From: Heterocephalus glaber
Lineage: Eukaryota > Chordata > Mammalia > Rodentia > Bathyergidae
Assembly (NCBI RefSeq): GCF_000247695.1
Contig: NW_004624843.1
Location: 34,557 to 98,556, forward strand
Length of the DNA stretch: 64,000 bases
Reading direction: 5' to 3'
Numbering within the stretch: position 1 is the stretch's first letter; every line of letters starts with the position of its first letter. The notes below the pieces were generated by a model. The model was not told the DNA's origin, did not search any database, and saw only the letters and a program-made list of their open reading frames with translations. The position numbers and the translations under genes are program-made. Shown here in pieces: positions 1 to 13,225 of this stretch.

Positions 1-540
1 TATATGTGCACCCATGTTCATAGCAGCACAGTTTGTAATAGCTAAAGCTTGGAAACAGCCTAAATGCCCATCAACTGGAGACTGATAAAGAAAATGTGTA
101 TTTTTTAGGCCAGGGATTTAGCTCAGTGGTTTTGCCGCCTGCTGAGCAAGCACAAGGAGCAGAGTTCGATCCCCAGTACCAAAAAAAAAAAAAAGTGTTT
201 TTTTTTATACTACTCAGCCATAAAAAATGAGAAATTATAGGCCTTTATTGCTAAATGGATGCACATTGAGGCAATACTCTTAAGTGAAATACATAGGACA
301 CACACGTATTCTCTAGTATGAGAAACTGAAAGTGTAAGGACTAAAAGATATAATAAATAATGTGAAATAGGAAGAAAAGGGGCAAAGGGGAAGGGGAAGT
401 GGGAGGGGTAGGGAAAAGGAAAGAAGGGAATGGAATTAATGTGAGAAAATGAAAAAATGGAAACAAAGTCTTTGTAAATAAGGATGGGTGGAGGGGTTGA
501 AGGGACGGCAGGGGAAGGTAGGGGGGAAGATTCACATTCC
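1..540 (+). repeat. LINE-1 3' end, interrupted by a SINE
   Basis: catagcagcacagtttgtaa, atgcccatcaactggagact, atactactcagccataaaa and ttaagtgaaatacatagga are the familiar end of LINE-1 ORF2/3'UTR. A purine-rich 3' UTR (about 360-530) follows. The SINE at 107-194 lies inside. Confidence 0.85.
107..194 (+). mobile_element. ID-like tRNA-derived SINE inserted in a LINE-1 end
   Basis: ggccagggatttagctcag (A box), gttcgatccccagtacc (B box region) and a 14-base A tail. It splits the LINE-1 3' end and has near-duplicate flanks (gtgtatttttt / gtgttttttttt), as expected of LINE-1-driven insertion. Confidence 0.9.
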
Positions 541-632
541 AGCTGGCCTAAATAAAGAGCAAACTGTTAACTAACAGCTTAGGTAACAGGGCTGTTCTGA
601 AGTTTTCACCAAGAAATATATTTCAATTTTCT

Positions 633-935
633 TTTTTTTTTTCATTAAGTTTATTGGTACATTTTAATACAATGCAGTTACATTCATCATTGGGATCGTG
701 TACCTTTACATGATGTATCTTGGTTCTTATTTTTTCCCCATTCCCCTGCTCTTCCTTCACCCTCTCCAGTCTTCCCTATTTACAAAGACTTTGTTTCCAT
801 TTTTTCCTTTTCTCATGTTTTTTTCTTTTCCCTTCTTTCCTTTCCCCTACCCCTCCCACTTTCCCTACTCCTTTAGACCTTTTCTCCCTATTTCAATTAT
901 CAATTATACATTCCAATCCTTATTTACACTTTTAG
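633..935 (-). repeat. LINE-1 3' UTR, reverse strand
   Basis: Starts with a T tract (the poly-A tail reversed) and contains the reverse complement of the purine-rich 3' UTR at 360-530, including a perfect 29-nt inverted match (452-480 with 777-805). Confidence 0.8.
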
Positions 936-959
936 TTTTTCAGTTTTCTTATTTGTTAG

Positions 960-2310
960 TCTCTACACAAACTGTGATTGCCTTGTGCATTTCCCATATA
1001 GAAACCACAAATAGTTTAGAAAATTGGTATGTTTTGCTAATGTCACTCGTGACCTATTTGTGCATATTTGTGTGGCTAAAGTAATAGATTTGGTAAGACT
1101 CTTTTCTTGAAATATTACTAAAGAAAGATACTGCCTTTCCTTCACTTCTGAACATTCCTATAGTACATGTAAACACATGTGTCCCTGTTCCCCAGTTACT
1201 AGAAATAAATGTAAAATCCCATGACGCATTTCTTTGACTTATTCATTAGCACAATTTGAAGCCCCACATTTCAGGGCAAAAGTGCAGTCTGGCATATATG
1301 GCGCAAGCTTTTTGAATTTTTTTGGTCTTGGTAAAATTTGTTTTCATGCTTGAGGAAAAGAATGCTCAGCAATTTTGGTGAGTAGAAAGCAATTGGAATA
1401 AAAACATCTCATGGGGACAGGGTATGTGGAAAATGCCTACTGAGAAATCCCCTTTTCCATAGAATACAGGGCATTATATGTTCTTCTGCTTGCTTTCTAC
1501 AATATTAAGAGGTAACTGTTTACTTAGAACTGTGGTAAAAAATAAAAAAAGCAAAAATCAAGCATATATGATAGCATTTGCCTGTGAAGACTAAAATATA
1601 TATATTATGTAAGATTTTACATGTATATAATCTTACATGAATTATTCAAGAAATATTTATTTTTAGATAGCAATGCCAAAAATGATGCTGAACCTCATTA
1701 ACATACATCCTTAGCTTTTAAAATTCACTTGCATTTTAAGTTACACCAACCCCGAGCACTCACCTTCACCTCCATGTCAAGAGACCTCCATTGTTGGTGA
1801 AACAAACCTCCATTATTTGTGAAAATTAAACAGATGCCAGCCACCACTGGGTAGGAGATACCTGCCAGAACCCATGTCTGTGTTATAGAATGCACTATAA
1901 ACATGATCATCCCCAAATGATCCAACTGTCGATTTAAAAATGAGTTCTGAGCAGCTATTCCTGTCTTTGTGTGTCTGTGTATGTGCATGCATGTTTGTGT
2001 GTATGAGTGAAAGTGTGGGAAGCAGAGCATTTAGATGAGTTTTAATTCTTTTGCTGCTTAGAAAGCCTGCCTTTTGTGATCTTTGGATATTACTATGGTC
2101 ATGGATTAAGAAAAATATTTGAGATTTATAAAAGAAATTACTACTTCCTCTCAAATTTTTTTCCATCCACTGCATATAAAAAAACATTGAATGATGCTTG
2201 TCTTTTAAAACCTTACTCTAATTAGGAGAGCACTGACTCAACATGCATTAACACATTAATGGAAGTAGCCTAGGTGGCCACCTCAGGCAAACACTTGTAT
2301 AGTTAGAATT
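960..2310. other. Intronic sequence, nothing recognised
   Basis: AT-rich single-copy-looking DNA. Short TA-rich patches near 1595-1640. No coding segment or named repeat supported. Confidence 0.5.
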
Positions 2311-2319
2311 TATTTAGGC

Positions 2320-2490
2320 ATATATTGGTAGTGAGTTTCTCCTAGGTTCCAGGTATTGGGCAAGATAGTTTATGTAGGGATAATCTTATGGAATCTCCAC
2401 GCAAAATATGCATTACCTCATTTTAGCCTATAGAAAACAAGATAACCCAGGGCAAGTTCTCACAAGTACACACAGAAACGGCCAGGTCAG
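2320..2490 (+). repeat. MIR SINE, diverged
   Basis: ccaggtattgggcaagatag, taatcttatggaatctccac and cctcattttagcctatagaa follow the MIR order. Confidence 0.5.
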
Positions 2491-2644
2491 GAGCATCACT
2501 GGCTCTGTTAACCTTCAGACCACACTGGACTGTCTCCCTCTAATAGCTAAAATGCTCATGGAACCCACTATGCTGAAGCATAAGAACACCAAACCTACTC
2601 CTGACATCACATGGTGTTAATGTAGTATACAAAATTTAACCAAG

Positions 2645-2850
2645 ACATAATAAATAACTAACATTGAGTGAGTGTTCCTTCTACTCTCTGCACCAGGTGT
2701 GTAAAGTGATGGTGTTACTCTTATTGAATCAATGGATTAACTGTGCATTCAGGAGCTGAAGTGATTTGCCTATTGTCACATACCTATAAAGAGGTATAGG
2801 TGAAATTTGAACCCACACAGCCTGCCTAAAGACCCCAGGTCCTAAGATAT
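2645..2850 (+). repeat. MIR SINE
   Basis: taactaacattgagtgagtg, gtgatttgcctattgtcaca and gaaatttgaacccacacagc mark a fairly complete MIR on the plus strand. Confidence 0.7.
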
Positions 2851-3360
2851 TCTTCGCCTCCTGAAAAGAAGAAATTCTTTAAAAAATTAGCCTCATTTAA
2901 TGTCATGCTGGCTGAGAATCATAGATGTCTACTGAGTTGTCTAGGCTCTCATTTTGCTTTTTATTTTTCTTAGGAGACAATTAACACATGCTTACCTGTT
3001 CATGTTCCAAGGGCAGTGAATAAAGAGCAGCCTATTAGAGGGGTGGACTGGGGAAAGGCAGTAGTAAAGGCATCTGCTGACCCTGTTGCCACTAGAACAA
3101 TGGAATTGTGGTTGGTTGACTGTGAGCTGTGTGTACAAATGCACTGCAGTCTGAGACCATTTGGCATAGAGCAAGAGGCCTTCAAAATTAAATCGTCCCT
3201 AAGACACTCATCTGTTTTCAAACGTGTTACAATATTGATCCTGTTAATTACAGCCCTGAGTAGTCAAAAAGGCACAGATTATCAAAATATGTTCAGTGAG
3301 GGCTGTTTAAAAATCCTAGGAAGCTTGTAATTCTTAGAAGTTTTTATATCCAAATAGCAA

Positions 3361-3361
3361 T

Positions 3362-3382
<21 letters not shown>
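3361..3382. repeat. (AT)n microsatellite
   Basis: Eleven TA units followed by a T run; a smaller TA tract is at 3542-3557. Confidence 0.95.
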
Positions 3383-3393
<11 letters not shown>

Positions 3394-4394
3394 TTATGTT
3401 TTGACCTATGGATGTTTCTGTATAAGTTCTCTGGGAAGAAATTAGATATAATGTCTCTTTCCTCTTAGCAATAGGTAAATATAGCATTGTTCATTCTCTT
3501 TTTATAAACGTCACCTGTTTCAGAAGATTGTTATTTTCTGAATATATATATATATATGTAAGTGAGAGTCTGTACAATTATTAAAGTTTACCACTCCAAG
3601 CATCTATAATCACTGTAATCATCTTAAATGATACTCTAGTTCCAAGAAGGCTAGAAGGAACTTGCCCCACTGTCTACAAGAAATATTTACAACAAGATAA
3701 TAATTGTTTACATGTTTATGACAAAAATTTGAAAGTACAAAAAGTGACAGCAAAAGTATAAGAAAAAGAATTTATAAATGAATTGAGCCAATGTGTTCAC
3801 TATTCACATTTTGGAATGTAAATGGTTTATTTCTCATTCCCCAAGAGCACCATCTCCTCTTTGTTCTACCTGCATTTGATAGCACTTAAAGCTCTGTCCA
3901 TAATGTTAAAGATCTGTTGATATTTAAAACCTAAAGAAAAACAAAGAAAATAAGTGATACTTTTATTTGATTTATGTATAATGAGTATTAGAATTTCCAA
4001 AATGTAGAGAAAACTCCAGGTCTGCATGAATATAAGAAGCAAGAATGATTCTTTGGCATTTTTCCCATGTATGTTATTCTAAAAAAAAATCTAGACTGAA
4101 AAAAATCACTTATTCAGACACTCAGATGCAAGATTTACTATAGGATGAATAAATTACATATTGGGTTGATTGAAATTTTTAGGTTTTCTTCAGGTATTTC
4201 TGCCATTATATGGACAAAGCTAGAGTAAATCAATAATTTGATTAAAATTCAAATCTCCTACTTCAGATTTTTCTCTTTTTTTTGTAATTTTGATTTGATT
4301 TTCCAATGAAGGACTGACAGTAGCTTGTCTCCGGGCCTCATGCAGCTACATGTTTACAATATTCTCTGCTAATAATGGTTCTGGACAACATAAC

Positions 4395-4500
4395 AGCTTA
4401 TAGGATATAAGTTTTACAATTTACAGTGAAAGTAACAGGCCTGGAGAGCTTCCAGATCAGAGAAATTAGGTGACCTACCAAGAAACACATAGGGCAGAAC
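4395..4500 (+). repeat. MIR fragment
   Basis: ttacaatttacagtgaaagt, then aattaggtgacctaccaaga and acatagggcagaacccc resemble the MIR 3' half. Confidence 0.4.
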
Positions 4501-5492
4501 CCCTATAATAAATTAATAAATTTATTGATAGTAGAACAGCTCAGCATAAGTTCAAAGAAAGCTGAGTACAAATTAAATGAATCAATGGAAGTCTATAATG
4601 ATTAGTTTCAACATATGTTTGAAAATATTTGTACATTAAAAATTTTGCTAGGTTGTATTCATTGTAGGATGGTCCTATTTCCAACTCATTTACCCAGAAA
4701 TGTGATCATAAATGTTTACCAGGCTCTTAAAAGATACATATCTAAGTATATATTTCATAATACACTCTAAATTTAATCTGAATTGTTACTATTTTCTCTA
4801 TCATTTTCCTAAATCCAGATGATCAAAATGATACATTAAGCCTTGATTTTCAGTATTTGTGGATTTCCATGGCATAAGTGGTGCCATTATAGCTGATTTT
4901 AAGGTACAAATCAGACATCCCTGAGCACAGAATGGAAAAGAAATGTATACATTATTATATAGTATTACACCATACATATAATAAGCCTAACTTCAAATTA
5001 AATTCAAGATACAAATAATCCTACAATGAGTAAAATAATTAGGAAGTGTAGAGTTTTATATATTGCCTGTTTCTGGTCTAATTTATTGAATTGCAAATTT
5101 GTACAATACTTAAAAATGGCAATAGCCTCAAAAACTTCCTGAAATTTTAACAGTTGATTCTTGCAAGCCTATATCAATCAGCTTTAATCCACTTCTCGTA
5201 TGTCTTTGAAGAAAAAAATTCATGTGAAAGAAAAAGCACACAATGCCTCATATACCATATGTAGTACATATTAACACTTGTGAGATATACATATTATATA
5301 TATGCAGTGCTTTATATATATAAAAATCAGATTTTATGTACAAATAAATTACATGGGCAGCTGTTAAGATGCAGCTTCTCTTTCAGTAGGTCTGAGACTC
5401 TATACTTCTAACAAGTTCTAAATGGTTACTGGTGTTATTATTAAGTGGAATAAACTTAACAATGGTTCTGTCTAATTTCTTAAAAGACTTAT

Positions 5493-5875
5493 TGTCTTAG
5501 TTACTTTTCTCATTGCTGAAACAAAATACCTGATGCCCAAAGTTAAGAGAGAAAAGTTTTATTTGGCTCAAAGTTTGTAGAAGTTTCCATCCATAGTTAG
5601 CTGGCTCCAAGGGAGAGAGGCATCACAGAGGAGAAACAGTTCGTGGTGGGCAGAAGACAGCAAAGCAACAAACCACAGCTCTCTCTATCTCTTGTATCTT
5701 ATCCAGGCTACTTAGGGCAAGTAACACTCACACCCTTAATCCTAGTGCCTTTGATCCTAGCATTGCACCATGAATCAATTCCAGTGCCATACAATGTAGA
5801 TCCAGCCACCTGTGAAAAAGCCCCACCTATGACCACATGGGGCTTTGAGGGGACATCTAGACACAAACCATAACA
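5493..5875 (-). repeat. Solo LTR of the provirus's own MaLR family
   Basis: Its reverse complement begins TGTTATGGTTTGTGTCTAGA and ends AGTAACTAAGACA, the same edges and internal order as the LTRs of the provirus at 36537-38835, which makes it a solo LTR of that family. No clear 5-bp target duplication remains. Confidence 0.78.
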
Positions 5876-5999
5876 GTACCTAAGAATTTCTGTTTCTTTT
5901 GTTCTGTGTGTCTCTGTCTATCTCTCTCTGTCTCTCTCCTTTCTTCTTTTACGTCCTCTTTGTGATTCGTTCTCTCCATATATGTGAAACATCTTTAAG

Positions 6000-6033
6000 C
6001 TGTTGTTGTTGTTGTTGTTGTCATTATTGTTGT
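6000..6033. repeat. (TTG)n microsatellite
   Basis: About ten TTG units directly at the tail side of a reversed SINE. Confidence 0.9.
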
Positions 6034-6114
6034 TTTTGGTACTTCGGATCAAACTCAGAACCAGAACTGTGAGCTTTCCAGACAGATGCTGCACGACTGA
6101 GCTAAATCCCTGGC
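6032..6114 (-). mobile_element. ID-like SINE, reverse strand, diverged
   Basis: Plus strand shows ggtacttcggatcaaactc through gactgagctaaatccctggc, the reverse complement of the window's SINE. It is preceded by a (TTG)n tract that probably grew from its tail. Confidence 0.8.
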
Positions 6115-6826
6115 ACACACCTTTAAGTTTAATCCATATCATTATCATCTTTCCCATGATTTCTCCAAATCCAGACAATCAAAATAAATTAAACATATTT
6201 ATGTGTCTCTCATACATATAAAAGTGGCTCTTCTATCTACCTACACAGAACAGCATGTAACTAAGTGTCATTTTGAAGAGGAAACAGGGAGACAAATGAG
6301 AGTTGAAAGAGTTGGGGATGGCTGAGTGGAAAAGAAGGAGATCCCTCCGAGGACTACTAGGATATAAATATTCAGGAAAGACTTAGAACATCAAATTAAA
6401 GCCCTCAAATCAAGATTTATTGATCCTAGTATTTGTTTTTTCTTTTTTAAGCATTTAAGGATTCCCAAATCAGTTCAACTTCAATTAGCTGTTAGATCAT
6501 AGAGGAAATAAGAAAACCCTGAATTTCAACCAGGCACACATGAAACTGATCCTGTGGGCATGTGTAGGAAGATAAGTTGTTAATAAAATATTTTCACTGT
6601 ACAAAGTTCAGTCTTGTGCTATTCAAGTTGGTGACAAACTATTCAGAGTGCAGAGGTTATTTGTCAGAAGTTGGGGGTGAGGAGTCAGTAACTGTGCCCA
6701 GGGAAGGTGGAATGCAGGTGGAATCCAGGTCTTGGTTGTGGAGGATGAAGAGTCTAAGATGTTGAGTGTCTGGAAACACAAAAAGCACTGCTGAAAAAAA
6801 TGGGAATTCTAGCTAGGAGAAGTCTC

Positions 6827-6829
<3 letters not shown>

Positions 6830-6887
<58 letters not shown>

Positions 6888-6905
6888 CTCTCTCTCTCTC
6901 TCTCT
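6830..6905. repeat. (CT)n microsatellite
   Basis: About 75 bases of CT repeats with one interruption (cccct near 6885). Confidence 0.97.
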
Positions 6906-7256
6906 TTCTGTCTTTCCTCCTGCCCCATGAGAATAAAAATGTGTTAATTTTTTATTAGTCCACTTTCTCAAAGTTGGAATGAGTCATTAAAGACACAGCT
7001 CATGGCTGGTATACTAATATCATAATTAGGAAGGTTTGTGATCCTAAAGATTCTAAACTGATGAGAAATCAAATGCTACCTTTTTGCTTCTGACTACAAG
7101 ACAAATTTTCTAGAACCAAATCCAACAAATTAAATTTTTAGCCTGTAGTGTAGGTGGGATATTCATTTCTAATCATTGCATTGTTTACATCAGTTTTATT
7201 CTTAGAAGTGTGACTTTTCAGGAGTAATGTAAGTTTTAAAAAATTAGATAAGATGT

Positions 7257-7345
7257 GGGCCGGGGATTTAGATCAGTGGTTCCAGTGCCTGCCTCGCAAG
7301 CACAAGGTCCTGAGTTTGATCTCCAGTACCAAAACAAAAAAAAAA
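7257..7345 (+). mobile_element. ID-like SINE with target duplication
   Basis: ggccggggatttagatcag through gatctccagtacc, then an A-rich tail. taagatgt is duplicated on both sides (before 7257 and at 7352-7359). Confidence 0.9.
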
Positions 7346-7543
7346 TTCAGGTAAGATGTTATGAAAAGCAGTAGTTCTGAAAACTAGACTTAGGAAGGTG
7401 AGAATGGAGTAATTCAGAAAAAAGCAAACAAAGATCCTATTGAAGGGTGGGGCAAAAAGTGAAACACTACAGAAATTATTTTTCAAAGAATATTTTAGAG
7501 AATTTCAAAATATCTCTTTTGTCAACTATATCATGTTCTGTAC

Positions 7544-7544
<1 letters not shown>

Positions 7545-7576
<32 letters not shown>
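7545..7576. repeat. (TA)n microsatellite
   Basis: About 16 TA units. Confidence 0.95.
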
Positions 7577-7580
<4 letters not shown>

Positions 7581-7699
7581 CAAAGATGACGTTTTATAAA
7601 CAGTGCACCAGAACATTGTTTGCATTTTGAATGAAGAGTGAAGAAATATGGTTGGCAAATTTAAGATACTTTTAATGAATACAATCATTGGAAGGAAAT

Positions 7700-10600
7700 G
7701 AATAATCTATCATTAGAGTGTGAATGTGTTTCAAAATTCTATAGCAAATGTGACTATTGAGAGAAATATGTTTATACAGAATTCAGAGAACAATGAAAAA
7801 AATGAGAGATGAAGGAGAAAAATGACAGCAAAGATGGAAGAATGAAAGGAGAGATGCTGAGGAGGAGTAAAGATTCTAGCAGCAGAGCTTCTCTTTACTC
7901 TTCTGCCAGAAAAGGAATCCAGCTAAATAAACCCATGGTGACCAAGCCTATACCTTTGAATTTGGTGTAATTTGCATGAGAATGTATTCTTATAAAATCA
8001 GGTCAGTTATTCTTAATTTAAAATACAAGTTGTCCTAAATTAATATGATGCCTCAGTGTATTAGAGTATGCCAACATGATCTACTTATTAAGTGAATCTC
8101 AGAAAGAATACTTAATGGAGGAAATCCACACAGTCTGAACCATCCTAAATGACCCTCTCCGATAGTTAAAATGCACTGCTTTATGCATATCAAAAATCCC
8201 TTAATAGAACAGCATAGCACTCTAAAGATTCCACTTTGTATAGGTACACGTGGTCCAGCCAAAATGGTAACATCAAATAGCTGTTTTGAATCTATTCCAG
8301 TGCATTGTGAAAATTCTTAGAATTCTAAAGGACTATAATTTTTCTTTTTCTTTTTTTAAAAATTCACTAGCAATTACCAAAGAAACTTGCTTATGCGGTC
8401 ACCTTGTAAGTCTTATAGTCTGATAATTTCCTTAAGGGAAAACTTCAGAGGATTCAGAAGTTAAATTTAGCTAGGTTGTTAGGATATGGAAAAGTGTCTC
8501 AAATCTTTTAGAATATGAAATTGGATCAAATTTTCCTCTCTGTGATTTCCTTTCCCCAGTCTTGTTTTTACAAACTATCTTTCCTAATGCAAACTATTAT
8601 TTCATTTCCATGTTCCTCTCATCAATTTCCAATGACTCCCAAAGGTGGAAATACATTAAGAAGTTCTACTGCTTTAACCTGTCTACAGTGTTAGACTTCT
8701 CCAGCTATGTAACCTTGGTAACAGTTAATGCAATCAAAATATGTGTTATTTTCTAAGCACATCTAAACTGCTCTAAAAAGGCAAAATTAGCCAATTGTTT
8801 CTGATAATGTGAGACATTTCTAATTATTTATAAAATTATTTTTAAGGGACGAACTTGTTTGAATTATTTTTAATTATTTACAGATATTATTGGGTGAGTA
8901 AATGTAGAAAAGCTGAAAGAAATCAAGAAAAAGTGGTCTTTTTTCCTCTAAAATTTATAAAAGTACAATAGAGAAGATGGATATGGAAATAGAAATCCTA
9001 ATACAAACAAAATGTACTATTAATAACTGAAAGCAGAGGGGGACCTGGAGTAGAAAACTATAGAGACCAAGTGAGTGGGTTGAAGGAATAGTTCACAGAT
9101 GAAACGGCATTAGAGGCAGGCCTTGGGGGTCATGTATATTTTTAGTGGGCTAAGCAATCTTTATTCAAGGGGGATTTGTAGGGAAAAAGAAATAGTGTAA
9201 AGGAATACTGCAGCACAGGAATGTAGGATTTTTAGAAAAAGGAGTATCTCATGCAATTGGCACGTAGAATATATTGTGAGGTTATGTAAAGGTGACTGAG
9301 AGGGTAACAAGGAGGAATTTGAATAGAAAACTTTTAGAATGACCAAATAGATGCATTATGATATATAAGTGGGAGAATTACATTTGTGGAACTGTGTTTG
9401 TGAAGTAAGATGACTTTAAAATTTGTTTGGTATGATTGAACCAATAAGAGGACAATTTGGTCTCAAAAGGTACTTGCACCGATTTGGCTCAATAATTTTT
9501 GCCAAGTATTAAATTTCAGCATTTAAATTCTCTGAAATTTAGAATAAACTTCCCTCCTACTTGTTTACAATTTCTTTGATGTGATGCCTTTCTTACAATT
9601 CAACAAGACACTGCCAAAGACAACTTGATTCATTTTTCACTCTAATTCTCCCTGAAGTTGACATCTGTTTAAAATTTCAAAATCATTCTTAATTTGTTTA
9701 CCATGAAGTCAAAGGGGAAAATTAAAAAAACTTTGATTCTGACTATTGATCTTCAGCTCCTCATTCTATAAAAATATATTTTCTTCAGAAATATTGATGA
9801 ATTAAAAAATCATTTTATGAATAATTTATCATCTCTTAAGAAGCAATTAGGTCATCCGTATTCCTTTTGCAACTTTGTTTTTATTAATGTTTTCATCAAT
9901 GATCAAAATCTTTTTAATAAATGGGGAAATTGTAGCAATTTCTATTTCTTTTTTCCAATTAATCATTGTCAATTCATCCAATGATCATTCTATTCATTAG
10001 CATCTGCTCTTATAATATAAATACTGTCTTGGTCTAATGAATCAGTACATTTGGTTGTATTTTATGTTTTCATTCTAAACTTTAATGCTAAGTTTGAACA
10101 CAAAGCATTATGATATGCTAATAAAAATTGAATGGATTAAGAACAACAGCATGGAGAACAAAGTCAGGGGGCCAGTTACTGATTTATTAATTTTGTAGCA
10201 TCAGTTGATTAATTAGAAGTAATCATGTTTGAAAGTCACCTCTCTCTTTTAAGGGTGATGTAAAGCAACATTTCACAAAATTTAAAAAATTATTAAATAT
10301 TTTACATATTGGAAGGCAAATGCATAAAATAGACACCATCTGGGACACTCTGAGTCCAAATAGGCCTTTGAGAAGCAAGGCCTAACCCTCTGAGACATTT
10401 ATTTATCATTTATTTAGTAAATAGTTTTGATTCCTGGTTTGGTTAAACATTATACTTACTGCTGGATGTAAGAATGATAAGGCAAATCCAGAGCCTTTGA
10501 AGTCTGTGATTTGGTTAAGTCCACCCAAACATTAAAAATATCAATAACAACGACTACTCACAAACATATAAGCTTGTAAAGACAACTGTGGTCACTGATG

Positions 10601-11940
10601 AAAAGCAATGATACATGAATGTACAGGAGATTTTAATGATAGTTATAGTGCATTCATCAGCAGTAAACAAAAATTTCTTCCATGTACTACATGGGAAGCA
10701 TTCTGACAATTCCCATTCCAATGTATCCTAACCCTTTAAAATGAAAGTTTGGTTGTGACCTACTTGAATTGATGTGAAACCCCTTCACTGCCTGCAATTT
10801 TACTAAAAAAGATCGATTAAAGAACAAAACACCTTTCTATTCACCTTTGCCTATACAATTTTAGAGTGTTTTGTTGGACTGCTCTTAAACTCTTTATTCA
10901 TGTGTATATTATGCCTGGTCTGAGAAAATAAAGAATTAAAAATAGAAAGCCACATATTAGTGTTATATAAAGTTTCTTGTCTCAACTGCTTGCTCATTCT
11001 TTTGTAATTTCTGTTAGTCTACCTTGGTTGACATCATTACATATTCTATCAATTAAGATGATATTTAATATCTTTATTCTGCCTCATGATGTCAGCAACA
11101 TTTAAAAGAAAATTAAAGGGAAAGCGTAGCTACCAATGATGGAAGAATGGATTATTTCAGTGGGAAGGTAATATGAATGTTCCTGAAAGATTCTGTAATG
11201 TAAGCCAACACCCTTTTATCGTTCCTTCTTTTTACTTAGATGCAGCAGAATACTGGAACCTTCCAGAATGTTATTTTCTGTTCTTGCTGTTTCCCTGCCT
11301 TTTTTCCACATTGCCACCTCCTTATTCCCTGTCTAGGATCATCAAGTTCCCTCCTCCAGGTCCCTAAGCTCTACTCCCTGGTTGATTCTTTTCCCCAGCC
11401 AGCCCTACCCTGAGCAAATAACTTGGGTAAACAAATGTGCAGTCTCCCGGCAAATGGGAAAAACATTAGAGCAAAAGAAATGAAGAAAACACTGCATGGA
11501 GGACAAATGAAGCCTGGAGATCCATTATTTCAGGGATTCTATGGCCTCTTCAGGACTTCTTCAGACAGCTGGTAAATATTTTATCCCTTTCTGAGAGGCT
11601 GGCTTGTGTTTCCCTAACACATGTGCTGCTAGAGTACACCTGTGTGGATTTTGTGCACTGCTAATTTATATGCAGATGATGAATAATGTGAAATCTGTCA
11701 CATAGTAAATTGTTTAAAAAATTAAAGTGCACCATAATATGTATAGATAATAACATTTAAACTGGCTAAGAAATTGGATTTTTATGTTAAGCATTATCAC
11801 AAAATAACTGTTAATAATAGCAAATAAGGGACCTTTGGAGGGGATGAACTGGTTGAGGGCCTGGCTTCTGGTGTTGGCTTCTCACCATGTCCAAGCTCAT
11901 CCCATTGAATAAGGCACAGCTTGTCCTATGTCAAAAATAA
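7700..11940. other. Intronic AT-rich sequence free of recent repeats
   Basis: No SINE or LTR seen across 4.2 kb, in contrast to the surroundings. Rich in TAAT and ATTA motifs at 9840-10240. No coding segment supported. Confidence 0.5.
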
Positions 11941-11948
11941 GTTAAAGA

Positions 11949-12000
11949 TTGCAAGGACCTGAGTTCGATCCCTGGTACCAAAAAAAAAAAAAAAAAAAAA
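11949..12000 (+). mobile_element. 5'-truncated ID-like SINE
   Basis: Only the 3' half remains: gcaaggacctgagttcgatc, then cctggtacc and about 20 A. ttaaaga flanks both sides (11942-11948, 12001-12007), so the truncation happened at insertion. Confidence 0.85.
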
Positions 12001-13114
12001 TTAAAGAAAGGACATTGGAAAAATCAGTTAATTCACAATTATTCAAAATTTCTGCCCTGGTTTGAGCAGAGACTTTTACAAGAAAAGTGTGGACTTTTTT
12101 ACTCAGTTCCAGATCTATTGGTGGAAATGACAAACACACTGTGAAAACACTAGCCAAAATTTCTCCATTTATAATGATTTGTAAGTGTTACAACAGCCAC
12201 TCTTACAAAGGGTGTGAATTGTGCCACATTGTGTGTGCAAACACGCACACATACACACACATAAGAAAGCGTGCACACCCCACCCCAATCCTACAAATTG
12301 CTTCTAAATCAATATTTAACTTAATGCTAAAATATTCGTTTTCAATTTTACACAGAAAATTAAAATGATTTTTTTAGTCCCTACAAAGGATAATATGAAA
12401 ATGATTTGATGATATAATTACTAGATGAGGGGAAAGGCTATAGCCCTTTCTATATTTTAGGCATGAGAAAATTGTACTCTTGAAAAGTGTATTTTAAATT
12501 ATTGCAAATGCTATCTAGGATCAAAATCTCTCTTTTGCTTAAATGATAAAATAAACTTTAAATACACATAGGCAATTTAGTTTTAAAATTTTAAATATAC
12601 ACGAATGCATTTGTTTGTTTTTAAATTAAAGGACTCACATGTGTCCAGCATTTAGGGGTTGTGGCTCACAGGAAAAAATTGGAGGTCTTGAGAATCTACA
12701 GGGACTTAGCAGGGTTGTTTCCTTTTACCACTATAGCAAATTATCACCAAATATTTATAAAAAGCCAGGGTTTTAACTTGGTGCTCTACATGTTTAGTTA
12801 TTCGACTGTGCTAGATGAGGCATTTGGTACTCAAAAATTTTAAGAATCCGACAGCAATCATATGTCTTTGTTTCCCTTATTCTTTTATCCCAGCTCTGTA
12901 AGCAGAACATATACTGTAGGACTGCAGAAAGAGTGGTGCTCCAGCATGTATTTTTCCAGTATATACATCTGAATAGTGAATAATAACATTTAGCCAGGAG
13001 TACAGTCCTTCAACAGAACTTTGGCTACTTACTGTGGCTTCAGACTAGCTGCTGAATAATAGACATTCTTCCATCGATTTACCTCTAGGGTTACAATACA
13101 GTGTATCATTTTAT

Positions 13115-13225
13115 AAAAATCTCATATCGTGATTTCCATAAGACTGTGAAGTGGGTAAGGCAAGTGTTTTGCTATACAGAAGAGGAGCTGAGGATCAGAA
13201 ATTAAAGCTCAGCTAGCCCTGTGGA
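13115..13225 (+). repeat. MIR fragment
   Basis: agactgtgaagtgggtaagg, tatacagaagaggagctgag and gatcagaaattaaagctcag match the MIR core. Confidence 0.45.

Larger units (their letters stand above)
2855..5490. other. Intronic AT-rich sequence
   Basis: Apart from two TA microsatellites and a weak MIR, nothing is recognised. The 104-codon frame at 3016-3330 has no familiar motif and no splice support. Confidence 0.5.

Noticed and set aside
107..194. Possible tRNA gene
   Set aside because: A and B boxes are present, but this is a SINE: A tail, target duplication and about ten sister copies in the window.
341..1084. Pro/Leu/Phe-rich frames on both strands
   Set aside because: Translations of purine/pyrimidine-rich LINE-1 3' UTRs, not proteins.
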